Positions 28,671-41,370 of a DNA stretch of 60,563 nt are shown one piece after another. The notes under the pieces were generated by a model. The model was not told the origin of the DNA. It ran no database searches and saw only the letters and a list, made by a program, of their open reading frames with translations. Where the stretch lies: positions 1 to 60,563 of the forward strand of contig NZ_JAHKPH010000017.1 in the NCBI RefSeq assembly GCF_018860385.1. The letters are read 5' to 3'. Origin of the DNA: Reinekea forsetii. GTDB lineage: Bacteria > Pseudomonadota > Gammaproteobacteria > Pseudomonadales > Natronospirillaceae. The number at the start of each line of letters is the position of its first letter. Position 1 is the stretch's first letter. Both the position numbers and the translations under genes were made by a program.

Positions 28671-29357
28671 TTGGCTGATAAATACTTTCGATTAACGAAA
28701 TCCATTCAATACCAATTTACAAATCAAAGCCTGCTAGAGCAGGCTTTGTCGCATAGAAGCTTTTCGCGAACCAACAATGAACGCTTGGAGTTTTTAGGCG
28801 ATGCAATTTTAAATTGCACCATTGCACAAGCGCTTTACGAGCAATTTCCAAAAGCCAAAGAAGGCCAGATGTCGCGCCTGCGTGCGCATTTAGTTAAGGG
28901 TGAAACCTTGGCTGAAATTGGCCGTGAATTTGCGCTTGGCGATTTTCTAAAACTGGGCAGTGGTGAGCTGAAAAGTGGCGGATTTCGTCGTGACAGTATT
29001 TTAGCCGATGCTGTAGAGGCAATCATTGGCGCGATAAGCATAGATGCCGATTTAGCGACCTCGCAAAAGGTTTTACTGAGTTGGTTCGAAGACCGCTTAG
29101 CGAATTTAGATTTAAAAGAAAACATTAAAGATTCGAAAACACGGTTACAAGAATATTTACAAGCTCGTCGCCTGGCTTTGCCTGTGTATGAAGTTGTCAA
29201 TATTACCGGTGAAGCACACCAACAAGAGTTTACCGTTCATTGCACCATTGAAGGCCAATCAGAAGTCATCGAAGGGGTAGGCAATAGCCGCAGAATTGCC
29301 GAGCAAGAGGCGGCCCGACACGCATTAACCTTGTTAGGTGAGGTAGAAAAATCATGA
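28671..29357 (+). CDS. rnc: ribonuclease III
   Basis: A 228-aa double-strand RNA endonuclease for rRNA and mRNA processing. The catalytic signature [12 protein letters not shown] is near residue 37 and a second acidic motif [10 protein letters not shown] near residue 115. A dsRNA-binding domain covers 155-225. It starts with TTG two bases after the DUF4845 stop, with no clear ribosome binding site, so it is probably translationally coupled. It overlaps era by 4 bases. Confidence 0.95.
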   Translation: MADKYFRLTKSIQYQFTNQSLLEQALSHRSFSRTNNERLEFLGDAILNCTIAQALYEQFPKAKEGQMSRLRAHLVKGETLAEIGREFALGDFLKLGSGELKSGGFRRDSILADAVEAIIGAISIDADLATSQKVLLSWFEDRLANLDLKENIKDSKTRLQEYLQARRLALPVYEVVNITGEAHQQEFTVHCTIEGQSEVIEGVGNSRRIAEQEAARHALTLLGEVEKS

Positions 29358-30262
29358 CAGAAAACCAGACACTCGATACTCATTGCGGCTATGTCGCCAT
29401 TGTTGGTCGTCCAAATGTCGGCAAGTCGACGTTGATGAACCATATTTTAGGCCAAAAGATATCCATTACCTCGCGTAAGCCGCAAACCACAAGGCACCAA
29501 ATTGTCGGTATTTATACCGAAGATAAAACTCAAGTGATCTTCGTGGATACCCCAGGGATGCACCGAGGCCAAGAAAAAGCCATAAACAAAGTCATGAACC
29601 GCGCTGCGGATTCTGCGTTAGCCGATGTTGATGCCATTTTGATGGTGGTCGATAGAACCGTTTGGGCGGATGAAGATCAATGGGTGCTCGATAAACTTAA
29701 ACATGTAAAAGCACCCGTTTATTTAGTGATTAACAAGGTGGATCACCTTGAAAATAAAGAAACACTGCTACCGCATATAGATAAAGTATCAGAAAAATTC
29801 GACTTTAAAGAAGTGCTGCCTATTTCGGCATTGCGCGGTCATAACTTAGATCGTTTAATGGAGCTGATAACTGCTCAGATGCCGAGAAGTTTGTATTACT
29901 TCCCCGAAGATCAAATTACAGACCGCAGTCAGCGTTTTATGGCGTCTGAAATTATCCGTGAAAAGTTAATGCGTCAGTTAGGGGCCGAGTTACCTTATTC
30001 GACGGCCGTAGAAATTGAACAATTTACCTTTGAAGACCGTGTCTTGCATATACATGGGCTTATTTTAGTCGAGCGTTCGGGTCAAAAACGTATTGTAATT
30101 GGCGATAAGGGTGCTCGACTCAAACAAGTTGGCCAAGAAGCACGAATCGACATGGAGTCATTATTTGAAACCAAGGTTATGCTGAACCTTTGGGTGAAGG
30201 TAAAAGGTGGCTGGGCCGATGATGAGCGCGCGCTAAAAAGTCTGGGCTATTTCGACGAGTAA
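29354..30262 (+). CDS. era: GTPase Era
   Basis: A 302-aa GTPase that binds 16S rRNA during 30S maturation. G1 is G-R-P-N-V-G-K-S-T (near 17), G3 D-T-P-G-M-H, G4 N-K-V-D, and a C-terminal KH domain carries the I-V-I-G-D-K-G-A-x-L-K-Q-V-G segment. It overlaps the rnc stop (ATGA). Confidence 0.96.
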   Translation: MTENQTLDTHCGYVAIVGRPNVGKSTLMNHILGQKISITSRKPQTTRHQIVGIYTEDKTQVIFVDTPGMHRGQEKAINKVMNRAADSALADVDAILMVVDRTVWADEDQWVLDKLKHVKAPVYLVINKVDHLENKETLLPHIDKVSEKFDFKEVLPISALRGHNLDRLMELITAQMPRSLYYFPEDQITDRSQRFMASEIIREKLMRQLGAELPYSTAVEIEQFTFEDRVLHIHGLILVERSGQKRIVIGDKGARLKQVGQEARIDMESLFETKVMLNLWVKVKGGWADDERALKSLGYFDE

Positions 30263-30270
30263 TCCAAATT

Positions 30271-30957
30271 ATGGCTGTGCGTGCTTCGGTTATTCAAGGT
30301 TTTCTAGTGCATGCGCAAGCCATAGAAGAGCAGCACTTTATGTGCGCCTTACTGAGCCCAACTCTTGGGCTCATTCGCTGTAAGTTTCATCGCCAGCACC
30401 CTGAATTTTTCCGCCAGTTTGAAATAAAACTCAAAGAAACCAATCAATTTTATTCGTGCCATGATTTTCGCTACACGCAAGCGTTACTCATTGATTCATC
30501 ACCCGCTCGGTTGTACGGCTTATATTTGAATGAACTGGTGTATCGGTTGGTACCCACGCAAGTGGACATGGAGAGTTTTTTTGGCACCTATATCAGCACA
30601 CTGATTCAATTGCAGGCCGATAACCACCGCCTAGCCAATTTACGTTTTTTTGAAAAGCAGTTGTTGGTGCATATAGGCATGGGCATTGATTATTTGATGA
30701 GTGTTAACGGTGCTCCTATTCATGCGCAACATCGTTACCACTTTGAAGCCGGGCAAGGCTTCAGTGAACAGGCTACTGGCGCATTCAAAGGTGAGGCCAT
30801 TCTTGCCAACGCACGAAGCGAATATGAAGTAAAAGGCGCATTAGCAACGGCACGAGAATGCCAGCACCAACAATTATTGATGGCGCTCGATAATGAGCCT
30901 ATTTTAAGTCGAGAGTGGTTAAAAACATTACCCGTTCCAAGCGAGGCTAACAAATGA
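30271..30957 (+). CDS. recO: DNA repair protein RecO
   Basis: A 228-aa recombination mediator of the RecFOR pathway that loads RecA on gapped DNA. It has the OB-fold N-terminus (V-I-Q-G-F-L-V-H-A-Q) and the family C-terminal helical region. No zinc-type Cys cluster is present, which is normal in gammaproteobacteria. It overlaps acpS by 4 bases. Confidence 0.88.
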   Translation: MAVRASVIQGFLVHAQAIEEQHFMCALLSPTLGLIRCKFHRQHPEFFRQFEIKLKETNQFYSCHDFRYTQALLIDSSPARLYGLYLNELVYRLVPTQVDMESFFGTYISTLIQLQADNHRLANLRFFEKQLLVHIGMGIDYLMSVNGAPIHAQHRYHFEAGQGFSEQATGAFKGEAILANARSEYEVKGALATARECQHQQLLMALDNEPILSREWLKTLPVPSEANK

Positions 30958-31325
30958 TTGGGCTAGGCACCGATATTGTGCAAATAGAGCGAATAGAAAA
31001 GGTTTACTTAAAGCAAGGTGAACGTTTTTTAAAGCGATTGCTTACCGCAAAGGAGCGAGAAGTCTTTGATGCTCGAAAGCAATCTATGGCTTTTTTAGCA
31101 AACCGGTACGCCGCAAAAGAGGCGATTGCGAAAGCGTTAGGCACTGGAATCGCTAAAGGAGTAAACTTTAACGATCTCGAAATATTGCCTAATGAATTAG
31201 GGGCCCCCATCGTTACGTTGCACGGCTATGCGCTATCGTTATTTAAAGAAAAGGGCGGTCAACAAGTTTCTATCAGCTTATCAGATGAGCAAGATTACGC
31301 GGTCGCGTTTGTCGTTCTCAATTAG
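30954..31325 (+). CDS. acpS: holo-ACP synthase
   Basis: A 123-aa phosphopantetheinyl transferase that activates acyl carrier protein. The Mg-binding G-L-G-T-D-I-V-Q-I-E-R-I is at residues 3-14 and the catalytic F-L-A-N-R-Y-A-A-K-E-A-I-A-K-A is near 45. The pdxJ gene normally found between recO and acpS is missing. Confidence 0.95.
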   Translation: MIGLGTDIVQIERIEKVYLKQGERFLKRLLTAKEREVFDARKQSMAFLANRYAAKEAIAKALGTGIAKGVNFNDLEILPNELGAPIVTLHGYALSLFKEKGGQQVSISLSDEQDYAVAFVVLN

Positions 31326-31342
31326 TAACCTCACGCACAAAT

Positions 31343-34210
<2,868 letters not shown>

Positions 34211-34400
34211 AGGTGACCCGTCGTATTTTGTGTTGTTTTTAATCATTATGACGAAAAAACTGTCAAGATCACAGTGTATAGGTTTCATGTCAAAAGAGAA
34301 CGACATTAGATGAGAAGATTATTATTGATTGGACCCATAAACCGCTATAATCACGCCCAATATTGATATTTAGCCAAATTTTTCATGGTCAGGAGAATTA

Positions 34401-35291
34401 ATGAGTCAGTTTCCTACAATCGAAGCTTTTATAGGTAAAACCCCTTTGGTTCGATTGCAACGCATAAACCCTAACCCAACCAACACAATTTTGGTTAAGT
34501 TAGAAGGCAACAACCCCGCTGGCTCGGTTAAAGACCGACCTGCCATGAATATGATCGTAAAAGCCGAGCAACGTGGTGACATAACACCAGGCGATACCCT
34601 AATTGAGGCGACCAGTGGCAATACCGGCATCGCTCTTGCCATGGCGGCGGCCATAAAAGGCTACAAAATGATTTTGATCATGCCGTCTAACTTGTCGGAA
34701 GAACGCCGTGCCAGTATGCGGGCCTATGGGGCCGATATTATTTCGGTTACGCCAGAGCAGGGCATGGAATATGCGCGTGATTTAGCCATCGCCATGGAGC
34801 AAAAAGGCGAAGGCAAAGTTCTGAACCAATTCAGTAATCCCGATAACCCGGCCGCGCACTTTGAATCAACGGGTCCAGAAATTTGGCAAGACAGTCATGG
34901 TCAAATAACGCACTTCATTTCGGCGATGGGCACCACAGGGACAATAATGGGTTGTTCTGAGTACTTAAAATCGAAAAACCCAGATATTCAAATTATTGGG
35001 CTGCAACCCACCGATGGTTCTCAAATCCCCGGTATTCGTCGTTGGCCAGCCGATTATATGCCTGAAATATATCAAAAAGCGCGAGTGGATTCGGTGATCG
35101 ATATGGATCAAGTGACCGCTGAAACGACCATGAGACGATTAGCCGCCGAAGAAGGTATCTTTGCAGGTGTTAGCTCTGGGGGGGCCGTGGCTGGAGCGTT
35201 ATTATTGTCTGAACAGGTTAATAATGCCGTTATTGTCGCGATAATTTGTGATCGCGGAGATCGATATTTATCGACCGGGGTATACCGTTAG
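34401..35291 (+). CDS. cysM: cysteine synthase B
   Basis: A 296-aa PLP enzyme that makes cysteine from O-acetylserine and sulfide or thiosulfate. The PLP Lys is in G-N-N-P-A-G-S-V-K-D-R (near residue 42), with E-A-T-S-G-N-T-G-I-A-L-A and G-T-T-G-T-I-M-G as phosphate and substrate loops. Shorter than CysK and adjacent to gacS and rlmD, so CysM is the better call. The stop overlaps the rlmD start by one base. Confidence 0.92.
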   Translation: MSQFPTIEAFIGKTPLVRLQRINPNPTNTILVKLEGNNPAGSVKDRPAMNMIVKAEQRGDITPGDTLIEATSGNTGIALAMAAAIKGYKMILIMPSNLSEERRASMRAYGADIISVTPEQGMEYARDLAIAMEQKGEGKVLNQFSNPDNPAAHFESTGPEIWQDSHGQITHFISAMGTTGTIMGCSEYLKSKNPDIQIIGLQPTDGSQIPGIRRWPADYMPEIYQKARVDSVIDMDQVTAETTMRRLAAEEGIFAGVSSGGAVAGALLLSEQVNNAVIVAIICDRGDRYLSTGVYR

Positions 35292-36544
35292 TGAGAAATA
35301 GCCGTAGAAGCCCTAAAAAAGCCAATTTGCCCGCTCCATTCGAGCTTGAAATAGACCGATACAGTCATGATGGCCGAGGCATAGGTATTCATCAAGGCCG
35401 CGTAGTGATGGTGTCTAACGCTATGCCGGGTGAGCAGGTGCAAGTAAAGCTTGAACAAGCCAATACTAAGTTATGGCAAGGCAAGGCCGTTAAGCACTTC
35501 ACACAAAGCGATCGTCGCCAACAGCCAACTTGCCAATATTATGGTGAATGCGGAGGCTGTGTTTTACAGCATGTGCCAGTATCCGATCAAGTTGCCTTAA
35601 AACAAAGCGCACTGGAAGATCATTTGCGTCGAAACAAAGTTCCTCACGATGCATTGGCTGAACCTATTTCGATCGAGAAAGTTGCCTATCGGCACAGAGC
35701 ACGGTTCCAAGTCTCTAAAAAAGGAGAGGTTGGTTTTTTCAATGTTAAAGGCAATCGCATCGTGCCTATTAGCCAGTGTGCCGTGGTCGTACCTTCCATC
35801 AACGACGCTTTAAACATAGTAAAGCGTGAAGCGCCGTTAGAAGGCGTAAAGCAGCTTGAACTGGTTATCGACGATACCGATCAATTAGGCATTTCTGTTG
35901 TAGAAGGGTCGGGTGCTTCTAAAAGTGCGCTTGCGCAGTGGGGTGAGAAACAAGGCTGGGTGTCTCAAGCACCTTTACAGTATCGCAGTGCTGGCGCTCA
36001 AACTTGGGCGAAACCTGGCAGCTTTACGCAAGTGAATCGGCGCGTGAATACCGCCATGATTGAACAAGCCAAGGCCTGGCTCGATTTAGACGCTAGTGAC
36101 AGAGTATTGGATTTGTTTTGCGGAAATGGCAACGTAAGCCTACCATTTGCCAAAAACGTTGAGGCCATTCTTGGTTTAGAAGCCAACCAAGAAGCAATCG
36201 ATATGGCCATGAACAGTGAGCAAGCCAATCAGCAAACCCGCTACTGCGTTGCAAACTTATTCACTTCACCGCTAAAAGATATTCCAGAAATAGCGCAGTT
36301 TAACCCTACAGCCGTTATACTCGACCCGCCGCGAGCTGGAGCCGAAGCCGTGGTAAAGAATATGAATACGCTGCCTACGGTGCAAAAAATCCTGTACATT
36401 TCATGTGATCCAGCGACATTAGCAAGGGACATTGCTGAGCTAATTCATGATAAATGGCACTTGAGAAAGGTCGGCGTTATGGATATGTTTCCGCATACTC
36501 GTCATATTGAAAGTATGGCATTGCTAGAAAAAAAGAAAAAATAG
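35291..36544 (+). CDS. rlmD: 23S rRNA (uracil-1939-C5) methyltransferase
   Basis: A 417-aa SAM-dependent RNA methyltransferase. An N-terminal TRAM domain comes first, then an Fe-S cysteine set (C-Q-Y-Y-G-E-C-G-G-C) near residue 80 with a later C in S-Q-C-A-V. The SAM loop is D-L-F-C-G-N-G-N-V-S and the catalytic Cys is in Y-I-S-C-D-P-A-T-L-A-R-D. The GTG start overlaps the cysM stop. Confidence 0.93.
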   Translation: MRNSRRSPKKANLPAPFELEIDRYSHDGRGIGIHQGRVVMVSNAMPGEQVQVKLEQANTKLWQGKAVKHFTQSDRRQQPTCQYYGECGGCVLQHVPVSDQVALKQSALEDHLRRNKVPHDALAEPISIEKVAYRHRARFQVSKKGEVGFFNVKGNRIVPISQCAVVVPSINDALNIVKREAPLEGVKQLELVIDDTDQLGISVVEGSGASKSALAQWGEKQGWVSQAPLQYRSAGAQTWAKPGSFTQVNRRVNTAMIEQAKAWLDLDASDRVLDLFCGNGNVSLPFAKNVEAILGLEANQEAIDMAMNSEQANQQTRYCVANLFTSPLKDIPEIAQFNPTAVILDPPRAGAEAVVKNMNTLPTVQKILYISCDPATLARDIAELIHDKWHLRKVGVMDMFPHTRHIESMALLEKKKK

Positions 36545-36557
36545 GACAACTTGAGTT

Positions 36558-38792
36558 GTGAAAGTACGTGAAGATCAACCAGTGTTTCGAGACGGAACCG
36601 TCGATTTAGAAGCCTGGTTAGAACGGTTAGAAAGCAAAACCCCAATTGTAGATCCGGAAGAGCTGATTCGAGCCTGCCGCATTGCACGAACCGCCGAGCA
36701 AGAAACTGATCACCGTGCGAATCAGTGGGGAGAGGGTGATTCCTCCTTTTTAACGGGCTTGGAAATGGTCGAGATTCTGTCCGATTTAGGGCTGGACCAA
36801 GATGCATTGATAGCCGCTGTGCTTTATCGAGCTGTGCGAGAAGAAGAACTTGAACTCGACACCGTAAAAGATCAATTCGGACCAAAGGTTGCGAACTTAA
36901 TTCGCGGCGTATTGCAAATGGCCGCGATACATACCAAATATCGATCAACCAAAGCCAGTGTGTTTGGTCAAAACGAAACACAAGGCGAAGCCATCCGTAA
37001 AATGTTGGTCTCGATGATCGACGATGTTCGCGTCGCTTTAATAAAACTAGCTGAGCGTACCTGTGCCATCCGAGCTGTTAAAAGCTCGCCAGCGGCGCGT
37101 CGATACAAAGTAGCGCGAGAAGTCTTTGATATTTATGCCCCGTTAGCACACCGCCTAGGGGTGGGGCATTTAAAATGGGAGCTAGAAGATCTAGCGTTTC
37201 GTTATATTGAACCTCAAGACTACAAAAAAATTGCCAAGCTGTTAGATGAAAAACGTCTAGACCGCCAAGAGTATATCGAAAAGGTTGAGCAGCTGATCTC
37301 TAATGAGATTCAACAAGCCGACATTTCTGCGCAAATCCAAGGCCGCGCAAAACACATTTATTCCATTTGGCGCAAAATGAAACGTAAAAACATCAGTTTC
37401 AGCCAAGTCTATGATATTCGTGCGTTTCGCATTTTAGTGCCAGAAGTACGTGATTGTTATACCGTTCTGGGCATTGTGCACTCACTTTGGCGACATATTC
37501 CACGTGAATTTGATGATTACATTGCCTCGCCAAAACCTAACGGATACCGCTCTCTTCATACGGCGGTGATAGGGCCAGAAGGTAAAGTGGTAGAAATTCA
37601 AATACGCACACACGATATGCACGATGATGCCGAATTGGGCGTTTGCGCACACTGGCTTTATAAAGGCACCGATGCGAAAAAAGCGGCGCAATCTCGCGGT
37701 TATGAAGAAAAAGTGGCTTGGTTACGCCAGGTATTAGAATGGCATGATGAACTCGGCGGCATCGATGAAATGGTCGATGAACTTGGAACCGATGTCACCG
37801 TTGATCGTATTTATGTATTAACACCAGAAGGCCACGTGGTCGATTTATCTTCCGATGCCACGCCAATTGATTTTGCCTATAAAGTGCATACCGATGTTGG
37901 CCACCGTTGCCGAGGTGCAAAGGTCAATGGCCGTATTGCGCCATTAAATACTCGGCTCGTTGTCGGTGATCAAGTTGAAATTTTAACTGGATCAGAAGCC
38001 AGCCCAAGCCGAGATTGGTTGAACTCCGATTTAGGCTTTGTTCGCTCTGCGCGTGCCCGAGCAAAAATTAAGCATTGGTTTAAATCACAAGATCGCGAAG
38101 TTAATATCAAAGATGGCAAAGAAATGCTCACTAAAGAGTTACGCCGATTTAATATTAATAAGATCAACATGGTCCAGCTGGCCGAAGCTTTGAATTTACA
38201 CGCAGAAGATGATTTATACGCGGCCATTGGTGCCAACGATATTCGTTTAATGCACGCAGTTCATCACGCTGAGGAAATTATTAACCCGCCCAAACCAAAA
38301 GAAATTCAGCTGCGTGAAAGTAAAGAGCAAAACCACAGTGGCGATTTAATGATACGCGGTGTGGGTAACATGATGACCACTATTGCAAACTGCTGTAAGC
38401 CAGTACCTGGCGATGCCGTAGCCGGTTATATAACCTTGGGGCGCGGTGTCTCTATACACAAAGACGATTGCGTTAATTTGTTGCAGCTGCGAAACAAAGA
38501 GCAAGAACGCATCATTGATGTTTCTTGGGGTAATGACGTGTCGACCACTTACCCAGTAGAATTACATATTGCCGCTTACGACCGCACCGGGTTGTTAGCC
38601 GATATTATGACGGTATTGGCCAACATTGGTATTAACGTGGTGGGCATGCAAACCATTACCGACAAGTCACATAACTCATGCGATATGCGAGTTACCGTTG
38701 AAGTGGAAAGCATCGATTCGCTCGGGCGAATAATGTCGTTGCTTACCAAAGTCCCAAATATTGCCGACGTTCGCCGAGTGTATAGCAGCTGA
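36558..38792 (+). CDS. relA: (p)ppGpp synthetase RelA
   Basis: A 744-aa ribosome-associated stringent-response enzyme that makes pppGpp/ppGpp. The N-terminal pseudo-hydrolase domain, the synthetase region with Y-D-I-R-A-F-R and P-K-P-N-G-Y-R-S-L-H-T-A, a TGS domain near 405-465, a zinc-finger segment I-A-N-C-C-K-P-V-P-G-D, and a C-terminal ACT domain are all present. Starts with GTG. The length fits RelA rather than SpoT, and the neighbours rlmD and mazG fit the Pseudomonas order. Confidence 0.95.
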   Translation: MKVREDQPVFRDGTVDLEAWLERLESKTPIVDPEELIRACRIARTAEQETDHRANQWGEGDSSFLTGLEMVEILSDLGLDQDALIAAVLYRAVREEELELDTVKDQFGPKVANLIRGVLQMAAIHTKYRSTKASVFGQNETQGEAIRKMLVSMIDDVRVALIKLAERTCAIRAVKSSPAARRYKVAREVFDIYAPLAHRLGVGHLKWELEDLAFRYIEPQDYKKIAKLLDEKRLDRQEYIEKVEQLISNEIQQADISAQIQGRAKHIYSIWRKMKRKNISFSQVYDIRAFRILVPEVRDCYTVLGIVHSLWRHIPREFDDYIASPKPNGYRSLHTAVIGPEGKVVEIQIRTHDMHDDAELGVCAHWLYKGTDAKKAAQSRGYEEKVAWLRQVLEWHDELGGIDEMVDELGTDVTVDRIYVLTPEGHVVDLSSDATPIDFAYKVHTDVGHRCRGAKVNGRIAPLNTRLVVGDQVEILTGSEASPSRDWLNSDLGFVRSARARAKIKHWFKSQDREVNIKDGKEMLTKELRRFNINKINMVQLAEALNLHAEDDLYAAIGANDIRLMHAVHHAEEIINPPKPKEIQLRESKEQNHSGDLMIRGVGNMMTTIANCCKPVPGDAVAGYITLGRGVSIHKDDCVNLLQLRNKEQERIIDVSWGNDVSTTYPVELHIAAYDRTGLLADIMTVLANIGINVVGMQTITDKSHNSCDMRVTVEVESIDSLGRIMSLLTKVPNIADVRRVYSS

Positions 38793-38797
38793 ATGCC

Positions 38798-39610
38798 ATG
38801 ACAAAAAAATACAATTACCAAGACCTAAAGTATTTAATGGCGCGCTTGCGTCACCCTCAAAGTGGCTGTCCTTGGGATATCGAGCAAACCTACGAATCGA
38901 TCGTTCCGCATACGCTCGAAGAGGTGTATGAAGTGATCGACACCATAGAACGAGCCGATTACAAACACTTAAAAGAAGAGCTAGGTGACTTGCTTTTTCA
39001 GGTAGTGTTTTATGCTCAAATCGCCAAAGATGAAGCTCGCTTTGAACTCGATGATGTGATTCATAGCTTGGTGGCAAAACTGGTTCATCGGCACCCACAT
39101 GTTTTCCCAGAAGGTACGTTAACCAGCCATAGAGACGATCAAACCATTAACGCCGAAAGCGTCAGTGGGCAGTGGGATGCGATAAAGCAAAAAGAAAAAA
39201 AATCGAAAAACCAAGCCGAGCGTATACTCGATGATATTCCAAAGGCGTTACCAGGTTTATTGCGAGCAAAAAAAATTCAAAAACGTGCCGCAAAAGTGGG
39301 GTTTGATTGGCCCGATAGCCAAGGCGTGCTAGCCAAGATCCGCGAAGAATTAGACGAGCTAGAAGAGGCGATTCAAAGCAAGGATAAAGAAGAAATTGAA
39401 TCTGAACTCGGTGATGTTTTGTTTGCGCTTTCGCATCTAACCAATCATTTAAAGGTTGATCCTGAGCGTGCTGTTCGCAAAACAAACGCTAAGTTTGAAT
39501 ATCGTTTTGGGTATATAGAAGACCAAGTCAACTTAAGTGATCGAGCTTGGTCTGAATACAGCCTGGAAGAGCTTGAAGCCTATTGGCAACAAGCTAAAAC
39601 TCACCAATAG
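38798..39610 (+). CDS. mazG: nucleoside triphosphate pyrophosphohydrolase MazG
   Basis: A 270-aa house-cleaning NTP pyrophosphatase. Two MazG domains carry the E-x-x-E...D metal motifs: L-K-E-E-L-G-D-L-L-F-Q-V-V-F in the first and E-S-E-L-G-D-V-L-F-A-L-S-H in the second. The N-terminus C-P-W-D-I-E-Q-T is typical. It follows relA by 5 bases and converges on the KAS gene with no intergenic space. Confidence 0.95.
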   Translation: MTKKYNYQDLKYLMARLRHPQSGCPWDIEQTYESIVPHTLEEVYEVIDTIERADYKHLKEELGDLLFQVVFYAQIAKDEARFELDDVIHSLVAKLVHRHPHVFPEGTLTSHRDDQTINAESVSGQWDAIKQKEKKSKNQAERILDDIPKALPGLLRAKKIQKRAAKVGFDWPDSQGVLAKIREELDELEEAIQSKDKEEIESELGDVLFALSHLTNHLKVDPERAVRKTNAKFEYRFGYIEDQVNLSDRAWSEYSLEELEAYWQQAKTHQ

Positions 39611-40753
39611 CTATTTTTTTACGCATTCCACCGCTAATGAACCAATAGAATAACCAGCGCCAAAAGAACAGATCATGCCAATGTCGCCGTGTTTAAAATC
39701 ACTATTGTGGCGGTTAAAGGCAATAATTGAACCAGCCGATGCGGTATTACCAAACTCATCTAAAATGGTTGGCGCTTCATCGTTAGTTGCAGGTCGGCCT
39801 AACAGTTTTTTAGCAATCAGTTGGTTCATATTTAAGTTAGCTTGATGTAAAAACCAGCGTTTTACTTGAGCATTTTCAATGTTGTGAGCACTGAGATGTT
39901 CAGTCATGTGCTTTGCCGCCATTGGACACACTTCTTTAAATACTTTGCGCCCTTCTTGGTGGAACAAGTTAGGTGAAGCAAAAACATCGCTGTCGTGTGC
40001 GCGTGATAAATGCCCGAAGTTAGAGCGAATGTTGTTGGAGTATTGGGTCACCGCTTTTGTGCTGAGCACTTTAAAATAAGTGTCAGTCGTTACTGTTTCT
40101 TCCGCTTCGACAATGACCGCTGTGGCTACATCACCAAATATAAAATGGCTGTCTCTATCGGCATAGTTTAACTGAGGCGTCACTAATTCTGGGTTTACCA
40201 CTAACACGGCTTTTGCACTACCAGAGCGAATCATCTCGTAAGCGCGATGCAACCCAAATGTTGCCGCCGAACAAGCCACTAGCATATCAAAGCCAAACCC
40301 CGTGATTCCTAATTGCTCCTGCACTTCAATAGCAATGGCAGGATAAGCGCGCTCGGTGTAAGCGCAGCTCACTATGACGGCGTCGATGTCGGCCGCTTTT
40401 TTCTGAGCGTTATCTAACGCGGCCTGCGCGGCTTTAACGGCCATTTCGGCTTGGTACGATAACTCATCTTCTGCACGTGCGGGCAGGTTGGGGCGCATGC
40501 GGTTTAAATCGAGAATGCCCTCTTTTTCATAAACGTAACGCTGCTTAATGCCACTGGCTTTGGTGATAAAGTCGGCATCCGATTTTGCCAATGGCTGCAA
40601 CTCGCCGGCTTCTATTTCGGCGGCGTGCTGCGTGTTGTAACGGTCGGCGTTTTCATTCAGTACCTGCACTAATTCTTCGTTAGAAATGCTGTGCTCTGGG
40701 TGCCATAGGCCTGTGCCACTAATGGTGATTTGAGGAAATTGGAATTGTGACAT
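39611..40753 (-). CDS. beta-ketoacyl-ACP synthase III-like enzyme
   Basis: A 380-aa thiolase-fold condensing enzyme. The catalytic Cys161 is in V-A-C-S-A-A-T-F-G, the His in F-L-H-Q-A-N-L-N and the Asn in E-F-G-N-T-A-S-A-G-S. It is about 50-60 residues longer than FabH, with an extended N-terminal region (I-T-I-S-G-T-G-L-W-H-P). This matches the longer FabH-like family found in marine gammaproteobacteria. Whether it starts fatty-acid chains or makes another lipid is not visible. AAGG precedes the ATG. Confidence 0.85.
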   Translation of the reverse strand: MSQFQFPQITISGTGLWHPEHSISNEELVQVLNENADRYNTQHAAEIEAGELQPLAKSDADFITKASGIKQRYVYEKEGILDLNRMRPNLPARAEDELSYQAEMAVKAAQAALDNAQKKAADIDAVIVSCAYTERAYPAIAIEVQEQLGITGFGFDMLVACSAATFGLHRAYEMIRSGSAKAVLVVNPELVTPQLNYADRDSHFIFGDVATAVIVEAEETVTTDTYFKVLSTKAVTQYSNNIRSNFGHLSRAHDSDVFASPNLFHQEGRKVFKEVCPMAAKHMTEHLSAHNIENAQVKRWFLHQANLNMNQLIAKKLLGRPATNDEAPTILDEFGNTASAGSIIAFNRHNSDFKHGDIGMICSFGAGYSIGSLAVECVKK

Positions 40754-40883
40754 GTTTGGTTGCCTTATTAGGTTTGTTTGCAGTTTAGCAAAAAAATTGC
40801 CCTTGTGGTCGATAAGTTAATTGGCTAATTGGCGACTCTTTGGTTATATTCTTAGGGTAGTTTCATTTTTTAATAGGGACCTT

Positions 40884-41333
40884 ATGCGACATCATTTCAC
40901 CTTGACATTTAAGATGGCAGAGCGTCAACCAGTTGATGTAAACGAAGTAGCTAGCCAGATAGAAGGCAGCGACTTTCATGTAGAATCGCAAGCTTATAAC
41001 GGTGAAGAGTTCAGTGTGCACTTTGTTCGAGAAGGCCAGCACGCTACCGACTTACTCGAGTTTGCCAAGCAACAGGTCATTTCTGCAGTACCCGGTGCCG
41101 AGTTGGTGTCTATGGATATGTCAGAAGAGCCCCCCATGTTGGGAGTGGTAGACGATATAACCAAACTTGTTGTGAAAGCCTGCTCAAAATTTGGTGATGC
41201 CGATTTAGCGCACGCTTGGCTAAGCAAACCGCAAGAAGCCTTAAATGGGCAGATCCCTAAAATTTTAATGATAGAAGCCGAAGGGCGAACACAGGTTGCG
41301 CGTGCTTTAAAAGAAATCAATGACAACGAGTGA
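40884..41333 (+). CDS. protein with C-terminal DUF2384/MbcA-ParS-like domain
   Basis: A 149-aa protein. The C-terminal 55 residues (K-F-G-D-A-D-L-A-H-A-W-L-S-K-P-Q-E-A-L-N-G-Q-I-P near 97-120, then E-G-R-T-Q-V-A-R-A-L) match the MbcA/ParS/Xre antitoxin C-terminal domain. The N-terminal half (H-H-F-T-L-T-F-K-M) is a beta-rich domain I do not recognise. No RES-type toxin gene is adjacent. The frame is open to 40821, but AGGGACC stands before the ATG at 40884. Antitoxin function is doubtful; it may be a domesticated regulator. Confidence 0.6.
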   Translation: MRHHFTLTFKMAERQPVDVNEVASQIEGSDFHVESQAYNGEEFSVHFVREGQHATDLLEFAKQQVISAVPGAELVSMDMSEEPPMLGVVDDITKLVVKACSKFGDADLAHAWLSKPQEALNGQIPKILMIEAEGRTQVARALKEINDNE

Positions 41334-41345
41334 ATATATCGTTAA

Positions 41346-41370
41346 AAAGCCGCTCACTCGGTGCGGCTTT
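41346..41370. terminator. bidirectional terminator
   Basis: AAAGCCGC pairs with GCGGCTTT over a short loop, with A and T runs at the two ends. It overlaps the 3' end of the convergent ChaC-family gene and serves both directions. Confidence 0.75.

Noticed and set aside
36502-36981. 159-codon minus frame opposite the rlmD end and relA start
   Set aside because: Arg/Leu-rich antisense shadow of two well-identified genes.
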